64,000 bases of DNA, taken from Eublepharis macularius (lineage: Eukaryota > Chordata > Lepidosauria > Squamata > Eublepharidae). Where the stretch lies: the NCBI RefSeq assembly GCF_028583425.1, contig NC_072801.1, positions 62,883,766-62,947,765 of the forward strand, given 5' to 3'. The translations under genes were made by a program, and so were the position numbers. The notes beneath the pieces were generated by a model, which made no database searches, was not told the origin of the DNA, and saw nothing but the letters and a program-made list of their open reading frames with translations. Below are positions 36,029 through 46,631 of the stretch, piece by piece (position 1 is the stretch's first letter; the number at the start of each line of letters is the position of its first letter).

Positions 36029-39000
36029 ATGGCTATGGCCTCTCCACTTGGACTGCTGATCTGGGCCCTGTCTGTGCAGCTGGCTGACACTTGCCTTGCT
36101 TGCTGGCCAGATGCAGCCATATATTTCAGCTATGACGTGCAGCTTCTACTTAGTGGAAACAGAGATGTTGCTGAAAATCTGGAACGGCTTTTCCTGGGGA
36201 GCAGTGGACAACCTGCCATCTATGGTGGAAGATTCCTGGGTATAGGATTGACAGAGGGGGAGAGGGCTCAGATATTAGGGAATAACTTCTCAAAATGGCC
36301 AGATATCTTTAAAAGTAACTTTTGCCACCATTCTCTTTTAAAATCTGAAGGATATAACATTTGAATTGGACCGGAGGGGGGAGGCAATTATAATTTAGTA
36401 TGCCTGTTGCCTGTAATTAAACATACATATTTGAGAAAGGTGTAAAGTCTAACAGAGAAATCTTTACAAATGTTGATGTTAGAAAAATCTGCATTCATTG
36501 TAAAAATATGTCTGTATATGCCTGATCTTTATTGTGTCGTATCTTAGCCCTCAAGCAAGAATTCACTTAGGCATGGGTCTGAGAGGCCAGCATGTAGGTT
36601 GGGACAGAGGTTCTATTCTTTTTTTCAAGCCTGGGTGTTTACATTAAATAGTACCATGATGACAGTAGCAACATTTAGACAGTAACACAGTCAAATAGGT
36701 CAATATCCAGTAACTCAATCCATAGTCTGTGATAGGGAAAACTTTCAACACATGGCAAAGAGGAACCAGATGCAGGAAAATGAGGATCTGGATACTACCT
36801 GGAAGACTGGAACACAGTGAAGGGTAGTATTCAGCATAGTCAGCCATCTCATAATAAGATTGCCCAGGCTGATAACAAACCAGCAATAGGAAGTTAATAT
36901 GCCGCTCACAGTCAAATCAACAATCCAAGCTCAAGGCCAGTCAGGGACCACAGCAGCTATGTGTGATGTGTAATGTAAACTGCACAAAACTATTGGTGCT
37001 TTTTGTGGACTCCTTGAATGTCTGATGTTGGTTTTTCCCATGGAAAATGTTCTCAGCCTGCAGTCCACAGGATTTGAAAACCCGCTTTTGCTAAATGTAT
37101 CTATTTTGATTACTCACTTGCTGTTACCTGCAACATGGTGATGAAAAGACTGCAGGTGGAATAAATTATGGAAATGAACTGAAGGTTCCGCTGTCCCTTA
37201 CAAGGGAATGGGAAACCCTCCGTGTAGCAAAGGAGCCCCCTGAGTCTTCTGCAAGACATTCTGTTCTCTGGAAACACCCAAATCCCTGGAATTCTGAGTA
37301 AGAATGAGGAGTGAAGTAAATTTGTGTAAGAGACTTATGCAGCGAAACTGATCAGATGCCCAGCTTCTCACCCACAGGCGAAGCAGAAACACGCACAGCT
37401 TATGGCAGAGAGTGCAGGGCCTGTGTTACCTAGCAGTGGTTTTCAAACTGTGTTCTGGAATTCCTTGGAAATGTATAAAAGCTCTCCAATAGTCATATCA
37501 GGAATATTGAGATATTCAATAAGAATTTCAGAAGAGGTTGTCCAGATAAAGGCTTGCCTGCCATTGCTAGTTTCCCTTCACATGTAAATCTACAGGAAAA
37601 GACTGGACATGTATCAAGGTATACTCTTGGTACGAGACCACAGAAGTGTCCAAATGGCCTAGCTAGAGTATCGTGTTAACTGGGCATGCTACAGAAGATT
37701 ATCTGCAGTGCTGGATAATTCTATGTCAGATCTGCAAGGGGGGAAAAATGACATGAGAAGGTTTCTGCAGGGACATGAAGTCTGAAAAACTGTCCCAGTA
37801 GGTATGCAGCCCTTCCATTCAGCTGCCCTGCCTAGACACCAGGTTTCCCTCAAACCTTCTCTGTCTTACAGTGCTGGACACGCACAGCAAGGCAGGCTCA
37901 GAAAAACTGGCACGTTAGGCCAGGAGTGTAGAATGGGTGATTGTGTTTAGATCTGAGAACTAGAACCAAACATCACCAGGCATTTTTTTGTCTGTCCATT
38001 CGGGTGTCTGCAGAACGGGATGATATGGAACGTGAGGCTGGGAATCTCTTGCTTCTCCTTGAACAGATCATCCAGAAAAATAAAAAAAGTAAGAGTTTAT
38101 TTCATCCTTCCAAGTTTTACCTGCCGCTTAACCATGCCAGACAGCTACTGACTGCCATCGTGCAACCTTCCTTTCACCTTCTGATGCACACACCAAGCTA
38201 TTCTTATCCTGAATGCACAACTGTTATTTCTAAAATTGACTAAAGAAGGAACGAAAGGACAGGTCATGAAATAACTGCAAACCATTATGGATTCCTGTCA
38301 GGAGAGAAATTTCATCCATTCAATGAGTTTTAGAGTTTAACATGCTATTCCAGTTGCTGACCAGTCTTATATGCTTTTTATCATTATAACTCTGATAATG
38401 TTCACATTGTGTTTTGGATTCACCACTCAGGATATCATAACCACTAAGGTATTATTAATCTGTGCTAAGTGACCGTGAGCGCTCTTTCTTGGACTTGGAT
38501 TCACACAGTTAGATATTCAGCAATCAAAATAGTTCACCTCCAACATTTTGTTGTACGTCAAGGAGGTGAAGGATTCCCTCAGTCATTGAATTAACAAAAT
38601 GAAAAACTCCACATATGAGGTGTGATGGCTACTTCACACATGCAGGTTGCCTAAAGTTGTCATCTCCAAGAGATAGGCAAGCATGCATGGACTCACTCTT
38701 GCTCACTAGATGTTCTCATCTCATGCATGTTTTATCTTGCTCTTTATCTAAGGAGTTCAGGACACCATACCCAATTTCCCCCATCCTCAGTTTTATCCTC
38801 ACCACAACCCTGTGAGGTATGTGAAGCTCAGAGTGTGTGTGACTGGCCCAAGGCCACCTAGTGAGCTTTCATGGTACAGTGGGAATTGAAACTTGGGTCT
38901 CCCAGGCCTTAGACTTTGGATCATAGTTCCACCCAGCTCTCTGGCCTTCAACTCTTTCACAGAACCCAGGAAACCTCAGCTTCCACCAACCCGGCTCCTT

Positions 39001-42000
39001 TTACCCACAGATCCCGAACGCCTTGTGACAGAGGCAGAGCAGGAAAAACAGAATTTCAGCAGAAGATTGGAAGCGGTATCAAGCGCCTTTCGAGCAGAAG
39101 GTAAGAGCTGCTCCCACCCCTCTGAGCATGACCAAAGGCAAAGGAGGACAGGGTCCTGGCTCTGTTGCCAGGATGCTGTTGGGTTTGCAGGGAGGGTTAG
39201 GACTGGGGAAACGGAGTCTTGAGGTATTTGGGCAGAAGGGGACCAGTTACTTACTTCTCTCATGTCATGAGAGAAAAATGCCCCTTTTATTTCTGAAGTG
39301 TGATAAGAAACATCACAACAACACAATCTCTCTCCACCTCCACCCCCCCCCCATCAGTCCTGTTAAAATGGACCCATTTCATGTTTGGTTCAAGGATCCC
39401 ACAGGTTTCTGGACTGGAATATAACAGGGCCTTCTCAGTCGTGTCATCTCATTCTAGGCTCCCCTACCCAGAGGGACCTACCTGAGCCCAGCCCTGCAGA
39501 CAGTAAAGCAACGCAAAGACATTTTTATGATGCTGTGCTATTCTAAATGTTGCTCTAAGGGCCAAGGCAGACGTGATACACCCTTGTGGATGGTGGTAAC
39601 CCAGGGCAGCATGCTTTTAAAGCAGGAAAAGCTGCTTCTGCAGAAGCAACAAGCAGTTGGGGGAGCTGTGCACGTTTGAGTGCCTTCCTACAAGAGGTGT
39701 TGCTTAACTCTTCCCATGCTCCTTTCCCCACTCTAATCTTGTTTTGCAAGATCAGTCCCCCCTCTCCCTCTCCAAGGCCCGCTTATAGGTAAAGCAGGGA
39801 TTCCAGTTCATTTTTGCAGCTGCAAGTATGGAAGCAGGACATTCTGATCCATGAACATACAAAACTAGGCAGTGAGCTTAAATATGGGTTGTGAGGAGGA
39901 AGCAGCGGGGGTAGGGCCTCTGGCCAATTTGAACTGGGAACAAGCCGAGATGGATTCCAGAGATGCTGCTGGGTTTGGAGGGAGGGTTAGGATTGGGAAA
40001 ACGGAGTCTGGAGTTCTTTGGGCAGAAGAGAACCAGGTTTTCCTGGGCCTGTCTCACCCATTGTTCTCTCTCTCTCTCTCTCTCCTTACAATCTCACAGT
40101 CTGCAGCTACTCCTGCGGTGAGTCCATCTGTCCAGCCTAAAAGTGCGTGTCTGGCCATCTGGTGTCTGTGTTTTAGTCTCCAATTTACTTGTGTGTGAGA
40201 GAATGCTGCTGAGCATAAAGGGTAGGATTCATTTATTTATCCTTTCCCTCGAAGTGGAACCATCCCACTTCTATCGTGTAAAAGGTTTACCGACTGGGCA
40301 AAGAGCAATAGGGTTCCTGATCTGGTACCTTTGAGTAACCACAGCTCAATAGATACAGGATTGTTTTGAATACACAAATTATTTCTCAAATGGTGGAACA
40401 AGGGGGGAGCACGACGATAGGGTCACTCTAGTAGGACATGTACCTATTTTCCTACATGCTGCCATTGCACACCCTGCTTTCCCGCATAACATGTTGTTTA
40501 GTATTTATATCTTAAGGTGCCTTTATAAAGTCTCACTGCTCCTCTCTCTTCTGTCACACACAGACCAGATCCGATTCCGACCTTATGAACTGGCAGACTG
40601 CACAAGCTGCCATGTGGTCAAAGCACTGTGCAAAGATCCCTTAGTATGTGCAGGTAACTCTCTCTCTCAATATTAATCTCCACCCTATCCTCCAAACACA
40701 GCATCTTCTCCACCCTGTTGCAGCCAGGACAAACTGAGAGCCACTACGGTAAGGCAGAGCACAATCTCCAAGCTGCAGGACACAGGACCTTGGAGCTCTA
40801 CTCACAACCTTGGCCTCATTTATTTCAAGTAGCCTTCTTCATGGGGCTGTAGGGCAGACAAAATGGTAACAACCACGTTTATATACTGTTTTTCTAGACA
40901 GATTTGTGCACCACTCATAGTGAATAAAGTCAGTGTTATTATTATCCCTACAATTCAGCTGGGGTTGAGAGGAGTAGCTTGCCCAAAGCATCTGCTGAGC
41001 TCATGGCAGTAGGAAAATCAAAGAGAGTCCAGTAGCACCTTTAAGACTAACCAATTTTATTGTAGCATAAGCTTTCGAGAATCAAGTTCTCTTCGTCAGA
41101 TTGTATCATGCATCTGATGAAGAGAACTTGATTCTCGAAAGCTTATGCTACAATAAAATTGGTTAGTCTTAAAGGTGCTACTGGACTCTTTTTGATTTTG
41201 CTACTACAGACTAACACGGCTAACTCCTCTGGATCCATGGCAGTAGGGGGATTCAAACCTGCAGAGAGCTGATTCCCATGCCAACCACTTAACCACTATG
41301 CTACAGCAACAAAAGGGGGTATTTCCCTCTTCCTGGCCAGGTTAACATTGCCCTTTGATTGCTAACCCCCAACAGCCTGGCATCCTGAACTCTTGGTGCC
41401 CATCTGCTCCTTTTCAATACATCTACCTTAAATGCTTTGGCCAACATGCTCGCACCACAAAACTATTCTGCACTTATTGCTCAATTGATCCATGAGTCAT
41501 AACAGCGTTTCTGTAGCACTCCTGTTCAGGATGTCCACCTTTTTTCTTACCATCCTCAGGCCTCGTAGCAGACTGAGTGGCAGTCACAAAAACAAATGAT
41601 ACTTTTTAGGGTGCCCATTTCTTGAGATCCAGGCAGCTCCCCCACCAGTTGGACAAACTTATTCTGGTTGCAGATCCTAATGTTGCTTTTGCTGATCTTC
41701 GTGACTATCACTAACTTGCCTCCTATCCAGATTATCCCCTCCACTTTTTGAAAGATGCTCTGTGCCTTTCTTGCAGGGTCCAACGTTGCTGCTGGTGTGC
41801 TGGTTACCCTTGTGATCTTGCTTGGTGCTGGAGCTGCAGTGTGGTGAGACTGTAGATAGTCAGGGGTATGTAGGGAGGGAGGGGGGAGACTATGCTGAAT
41901 CCTATAATCTTAAATCTGGGACTCGGAGACAGCACAACACGCCTGGTTAGAGGAGGAGGGCACACCAGCTATGACTCGAGAACCTGGCTTATGTTAGCTG

Positions 42001-42539
42001 TCACCCACTGCTTAGGCAAGCCACTTTCTTTCAGACTCAGGCCTCCAGCTGACCTATTTTACAGGGCTGTTGAAAGGATTACAACAAGATAACACATGTG
42101 AAGTGTTTCGAACACTGAAAGGGATATGTAAAAACTAAGAATTATGATTCCCCCTTCAGCAGAATTCATAGGCTGAAGCACTAAAGAAGCATCTTCTCGT
42201 TGCAGCTCTAGGACGCCTACTGTTTTCCTCTTTGCCTATAGGTATTACCGTCAGAAAAAGGGGGAAGGAGAATCCAAGGCTGAAGAGGATGGCGGCACAG
42301 AAAGTTCAAAGAGCTCAGAGAGTTCACAGGACTCAGAGTGGTCAGAAGACACAGACACCCCAAGTACTCCAGCAGGGAAGACTCCAAACCCCACGAAGAC
42401 TGACATCCTATATGAAAATATTCCAAATATTCCCCCATATGAAAATATTCCAAACCCATCATATACTTGGAGCCAACCATCAAGCCAGGACCCACCACCT
42501 ATTCCAAGCCCACCACATATCTGGAGCCCACCAAGTTAG
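36029..42539 (+). CDS. third IZUMO-family gene, Ig-less, with long Ser/Pro-rich tail
   Basis: Seen: exons 36029-36239, 38014-38088, 39011-39100, 40100-40117, 40564-40653, 41777-41843 and 42242-42539, all GT/AG, giving 282 residues. A signal peptide precedes CLAC (22-25); helical exons 2-3 include a possible N-glycosylation site at Asn110 (NFS). Exon 4 encodes VCSYSC and exon 5 DCTSC then LC and VC, so all eight Izumo-domain cysteines are kept. A membrane helix spans about 164-184. The cytoplasmic tail of about 95 residues is rich in Ser, Glu and Asp, then Pro, with the repeat YENIPNIPPYENIP. Exon lengths (75, 90, 18, 90) and phases copy the two neighbours, so it is a paralogue. It lacks the Ig domain of IZUMO1 and is not clearly IZUMO4 or SPACA6; a TMEM95-like identity is possible. 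I assign no symbol. By family and position it is probably a spermatid membrane protein. Confidence 0.8.
38775..38910 (-). repeat. MIR-like relic upstream of exon 3 of the third IZUMO gene
   Basis: CCTCACCACAACCCTGTGAG, GGCCCAAGGCCACCTAGTGA and GTGGGAATTGAAACTTGGGT fit a MIR/CORE-SINE order. Confidence 0.4.
40065..40084 (+). repeat. (CT)n tract at the exon-4 acceptor of the third IZUMO gene
   Basis: Ten CT units, ending 15 bases before the AG at 40098-40099; it forms the polypyrimidine tract of the 18-nt exon. Confidence 0.85.
40890..41310 (-). repeat. MIR-like relic, split by the 41014-41235 insertion
   Basis: TTATTATTATCCCTACAATT, AGTAGCTTGCCC, then, past the insertion, GGGGATTCAAACCTGC and CCACTTAACCACTATGC, the order of a MIR/CORE-SINE. 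The duplicated CATGGCAGTAGG marks where it was cut. Confidence 0.5.
41014..41235. mobile_element. palindromic hammerhead-bearing repeat inside a MIR-like relic
   Basis: Two inverted arms of about 80 bases (GTCCAGTAGCACC at the outer ends) meet near 41105. A 12-base duplication CATGGCAGTAGG lies at 41002-41013 and 41236-41247. Plus-strand hammerhead: stem I GCAT/ATGC (41110-41113, 41145-41148), CTGATGA 41114-41120, stem II GAGAA/TTCTC, GAAA 41137-41140, then GCTT. It sits in the fifth intron of the third IZUMO gene and splits an older MIR-like copy. Confidence 0.75.
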
Positions 42540-42592
42540 AACTCAGCCTTGTGGTTAGAGCTCAAGGCTCCCAGAGCAGAACGATGCAGGAA

Positions 42593-42598
42593 ATTAAA
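42593..42598 (+). terminator. variant polyadenylation signal of the third IZUMO gene
   Basis: ATTAAA, the common variant hexamer, 54 bases after the stop codon. Confidence 0.5.
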
Positions 42599-44490
42599 CT
42601 ATTTACTAAAAATAATTTTTGTCAGTGACATCCATTCTTCTTAGGGCATCAAGCGATGGCTCTGTCCTCTGAAGGACATATATTTGTGCCACGACAGATT
42701 AATCACCTTGTGAGGAAATGCCTTACGTCCCAGAATTTACTTAAAAGTTGGAAGTAATTAGGTCTGCACTCTGTACAGAGGCAGAGGCTATATTGCACCA
42801 CTACACAAGGGAAAAGCAGTGTGTGATCACCCAGCACCACAGCTATGCAACTCCATAGATGCACAGATAGCCTTAGCCTGGGAAGAACAAAGGTCAGAAA
42901 AGTCACACCCAAGCAGTAGAGTTTGGAAAGCCAAATGGGGAAAAGCAAGTGGTGGGCAATGAAAGATTCTAAAACCCCTGGACATGCAGAAGGAGCCCTC
43001 TTATTTCTTTGAACTTCCTTAGCCGTCTTGACTTCTCTTACCGGGAGCCCTCTCACATCAGAGCTCTGTTGCAAAGGCTACCAATCCCACACAGCATTAA
43101 ACTGAGGCAACAGAACGTCAGAAACTTGCAAAGAATAAACACCTATCCTTATTCTAACCACCTTTTAAAGATACACAGTATCACAGTTAGAGGACTGTTT
43201 AAATGACTTTTGATTTTTGCTTACTCCATTGTGATCCCAAAATTGAGTGCATTCTGGTCTCTTTTTTAAATCTAACATTCTGATTCAACATGGGTAGACT
43301 GATCTCTGCACCCAAGCCCTTTTTAGTCACACTTAGCTAGAAGGAATAAGGGGAAGGGGGCTGTAGTTGATCCCTACATCCCCCACAGCGCACGAGTTCA
43401 TTTGTCCATCCCCACGTTAGACAGCATAAGCAAAGTGGGCTAGACTACTAGTACTTCAGCAGGAAAACTCTTTGTGACTAGTTGATGACAGCCTGAAAGG
43501 TCACACCAGGAATAAGATAGAGAAGGGCCTTACCAGAGAGATCTGGGACAGCCACAGAACTTACAAGTTCCTACATGGGCAGAAACGAGGCTTGCAGTGT
43601 AATTTCTCCACATGCTTCAATACAGAACTCCACGATCAAGACCTCTACACTTTTCAATGGAGCCATTTCATCGTTTTGCCCCAAGCCATCAGAGCTGAGC
43701 ACCTACCAAGTTTAGTACATGTTCATGCAAACTGACCTTTAGGATCACAAACACATGCTCAACTCAGAAGGCCCTCCCTCCCACTAACTGTGGCGCTAAC
43801 TTTAACCCCAGTCCTTTCTTTTCCCAAGCTCTATCTCTAACAGTTCAGGGATTTGCCAAAGCTTGTTGAAGCTAGGCTATTAGCCACGCTAAGGGATGAG
43901 ACTTCTGGAGCCCACCAGAGGCAAAAGAGACCAGAAAGTTACCAGAAGTCAGCCAAGTAGTGGCAAAATGAGCAGCTCTTGACATACCTGTGCTTTAAGG
44001 GCAGGGCTGATTGCTCTCCAGTGGGCAGCATCCACTGCACACTGGGGATAGTGAAAGTTTTGGGGTGGCCTTGGTGGAAATTCTGAGATGCGGTGGTATT
44101 TGTGTTAGGAACATCAAGCCGCAGGCAACGATTTCTGAACTGTGATTGCGCAAAGGAGTTCTGAACCTTCCCCAGCCAGTTCAAGCCTCAAGCACGAGCA
44201 TGAACTGCATTGTCACTGAATTCCCAGTCCCACCTTACTTCAGTACCACTGAGGCCTAAGCTCTCACACACACTCAAGGGAATGAGGTGGCAGCATGGAC
44301 TGTACCACTTCAGACTGTAGGGGGATGGATCACCCTTGGGAACGCTCCTCTGTGAAAAGCTCCCAAAATATTTAACTTTATCTCACACAAAGTAACCAAG
44401 TAAATGAAGGAACAGCATCCCTTTTTCCTGCTGTTCCTCCCCACTTCCCCGGCAACAAAAGCTAGCCCAGAGGCAAAGCCTTCAGGTGCC
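42599..44490. other. gap between the third IZUMO gene and EPN1
   Basis: No coding exon recognised on either strand. Confidence 0.45.
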
Positions 44491-44505
44491 GCATAAGAAC
44501 TTCCA

Positions 44506-44511
44506 TTTATT
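44506..44511 (-). terminator. possible EPN1 polyadenylation signal
   Basis: AATAAA on the minus strand about 2.1 kb after the EPN1 stop. If it is used, 44,490-46,631 is the EPN1 3' UTR. The open frames in that stretch have no protein-like content. Cleavage site inferred only. Confidence 0.4.
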
Positions 44512-44861
44512 TCATTTCATTAAGAGTTTTTTTTTCTGATGCATACCAGAGCAGTGGGGTGGGAGGGGGAGAAAGCCAAGGGGGGGGGGTCGCACACAGC
44601 CAAGATTAACTTTCCCAAACCCCTGATCAATGACATGATTCTTCAAATATGGGTTTGTAGGGGGAAAGTCATCCCAAACATGATCGATTGATCGGAGGGA
44701 AGGGGGAGAGAAGTAGGATACGCCACCCACTTTGGAAACAATTGCAGGGGAGGGGGGCCCAGGAATGAGGGATTCAGCAGATTGTCCTGGGTACTTAAGA
44801 GCGAGGGCCCCCCTCAACATAAAACAATAACGGACAATCACAGCAGCACCACACACGCATA

Positions 44862-44883
44862 CGCACATACACACACACACACA
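44862..44883 (+). repeat. (AC)n microsatellite
   Basis: CATACACACACACACACAC in the putative EPN1 3' UTR. Confidence 0.8.
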
Positions 44884-46631
44884 GGCTTTGACCCTCCCTT
44901 CCCCACAAGCTGCTGACATAGAAGGGGAGGTGGGAATACAACCATCCAACCATCTATCCCCCCCATCATGTTTACACCCAGTCCAAGCGGTTCTCGTACT
45001 CCTGCTCCCCGCTCCCCTGCAGCAGACACTGTGCTGGTCAAGGATGAAAGTTCGGGGGGGGGGGGAAGAGTTAAAGTTTCGTCTGTAAATCCACTGTGCC
45101 TCTCGTGGTAGGCCCTCGGTGCGTAATACAAATGGTGGCATTTGAGGATGACGCAGTGTGGGAAGAAGAGTGGATCACGCACAGAAAAGTGAGAGCCCGT
45201 GTCTGAATGCCACACACATGAAGAGTGCCGCTGAGTGGAGTCTTGGGGCTGTGGGAGCATGGACTGTCCCCCCCGCCCCACCTTCCAAGCAATATGCACA
45301 GTTGGCAGGAAAGTTCCAAGTGTCCATAGTGTTTTCGCTGCACTCCTCCAAGGCAATCCTGGCTCTGGGCTACTCGAGTCCACAGATTAAGGTGGGGTGA
45401 AGAAGGGGTGGCTTTAGTTCCTGCTTTCCCAAATTAACAGGAGCCTTTCACTAGTCCTGAGGCTGCCAAGCAGCAGGCCAACAGCTCTAGTGCTCCTGCA
45501 ACTCTTCTCAAGCCTCATAAAAGCTCCCTTTGACGGTTTCTAGGTCCTCGGATGGCTTCCAGGTTCCTCCTTCACAGTAGGCTGCAGCGACTGTTTCAAG
45601 GCTCCCCAAAGGCATGACAAATTGATCAGGGTTCCATGCTTTGTGTAAAGGTGATTCTTCTAAAGGATCAACTGGGAGGTTACTGAAGGTGGTCTTCCAG
45701 CGCGACACCACTCCAAGTAGCCTGGCCCAGCTCACTGCTCTAGATCCAGCTTTGGTCTCTGACCGTAGGTTAGTGGTATCCCTCTTGGCCCCAGGGCTGG
45801 AGGAGACAGACCAATATTCCCCTCTGTCTCAACCATGCCCTCTAGAGTGCGGGGGGGGGGGCTCATTGATTATGCCCCAGTTCTACCCTTCAAGAGAAAA
45901 AAAAGGCAGAGGAGGGCTGGTCCCAGCTAAAGTGGGAAACGGAGAAAAAAAGTAATGCGTTTGGAAAGGGAAAAGGTAGAAGTTTAGGAAAAAATTATAA
46001 TAAAAAGGGTAGAGTCCCCTCCCCTTGAGAACTTCATCTGGAAAGGCCTAGAGGTTGGGTGGGGGCTATTTCCCTTTCTGATCCCCTTTTGCAGGGGTAG
46101 GAGAGAGACATAGGGTCCAAAGTGTGCAGGAGGATAATGTTCTATTTTACCATTGCCTCAAGAAGTAGGGCTGATGTTGTAACAAGGGGAGAAAGGGCAA
46201 AAAAAGGAGAGAAGGCCACCCCTACCCTGCCCCCCATTTTGTCATTTTCTAATTCGCTTCCCTGCATACAGCATCCAAACTTCCCATAGAGTTGTTGAGA
46301 GCTGCCACTCACTGTTCCTAGAATCGTAGCAAAAATGGACCCTCCCAACCACCCTAAAGGCCAACGTGATTCGGGAGCAGAGGACTCCTTACCGACCGGC
46401 CTACACCAAAAGAAGGGGGGGGGGAATCTGCCCAGCCTCTGAAACATGGGGCTGGAAGAACTCTCAGTCCAGTCCTGTCTCTCTCCTCCTTTTCCCGCAC
46501 CCCCACCCCAGCTTCCCCATTCTGGAGTGGAATCTTAGGGGGCCGTTTTCACCATCTGGGAATACAACTGGGTGGGAGGGGAAAGGGGAGAGAGAGGGGT
46601 GGGGTTCACCACAGGATGAGGATCCCATCAA

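Noticed and set aside
36029-42539. Third IZUMO gene as IZUMO1
   Set aside because: No Ig domain is encoded between the cysteine motifs and the membrane helix, and the exon plan matches IZUMO2/3 instead.
44512-45383. Overlapping 209- and 181-codon minus-strand frames
   Set aside because: Lie in the probable EPN1 3' UTR; low-complexity and (AC)n-containing, with no protein-like blocks.
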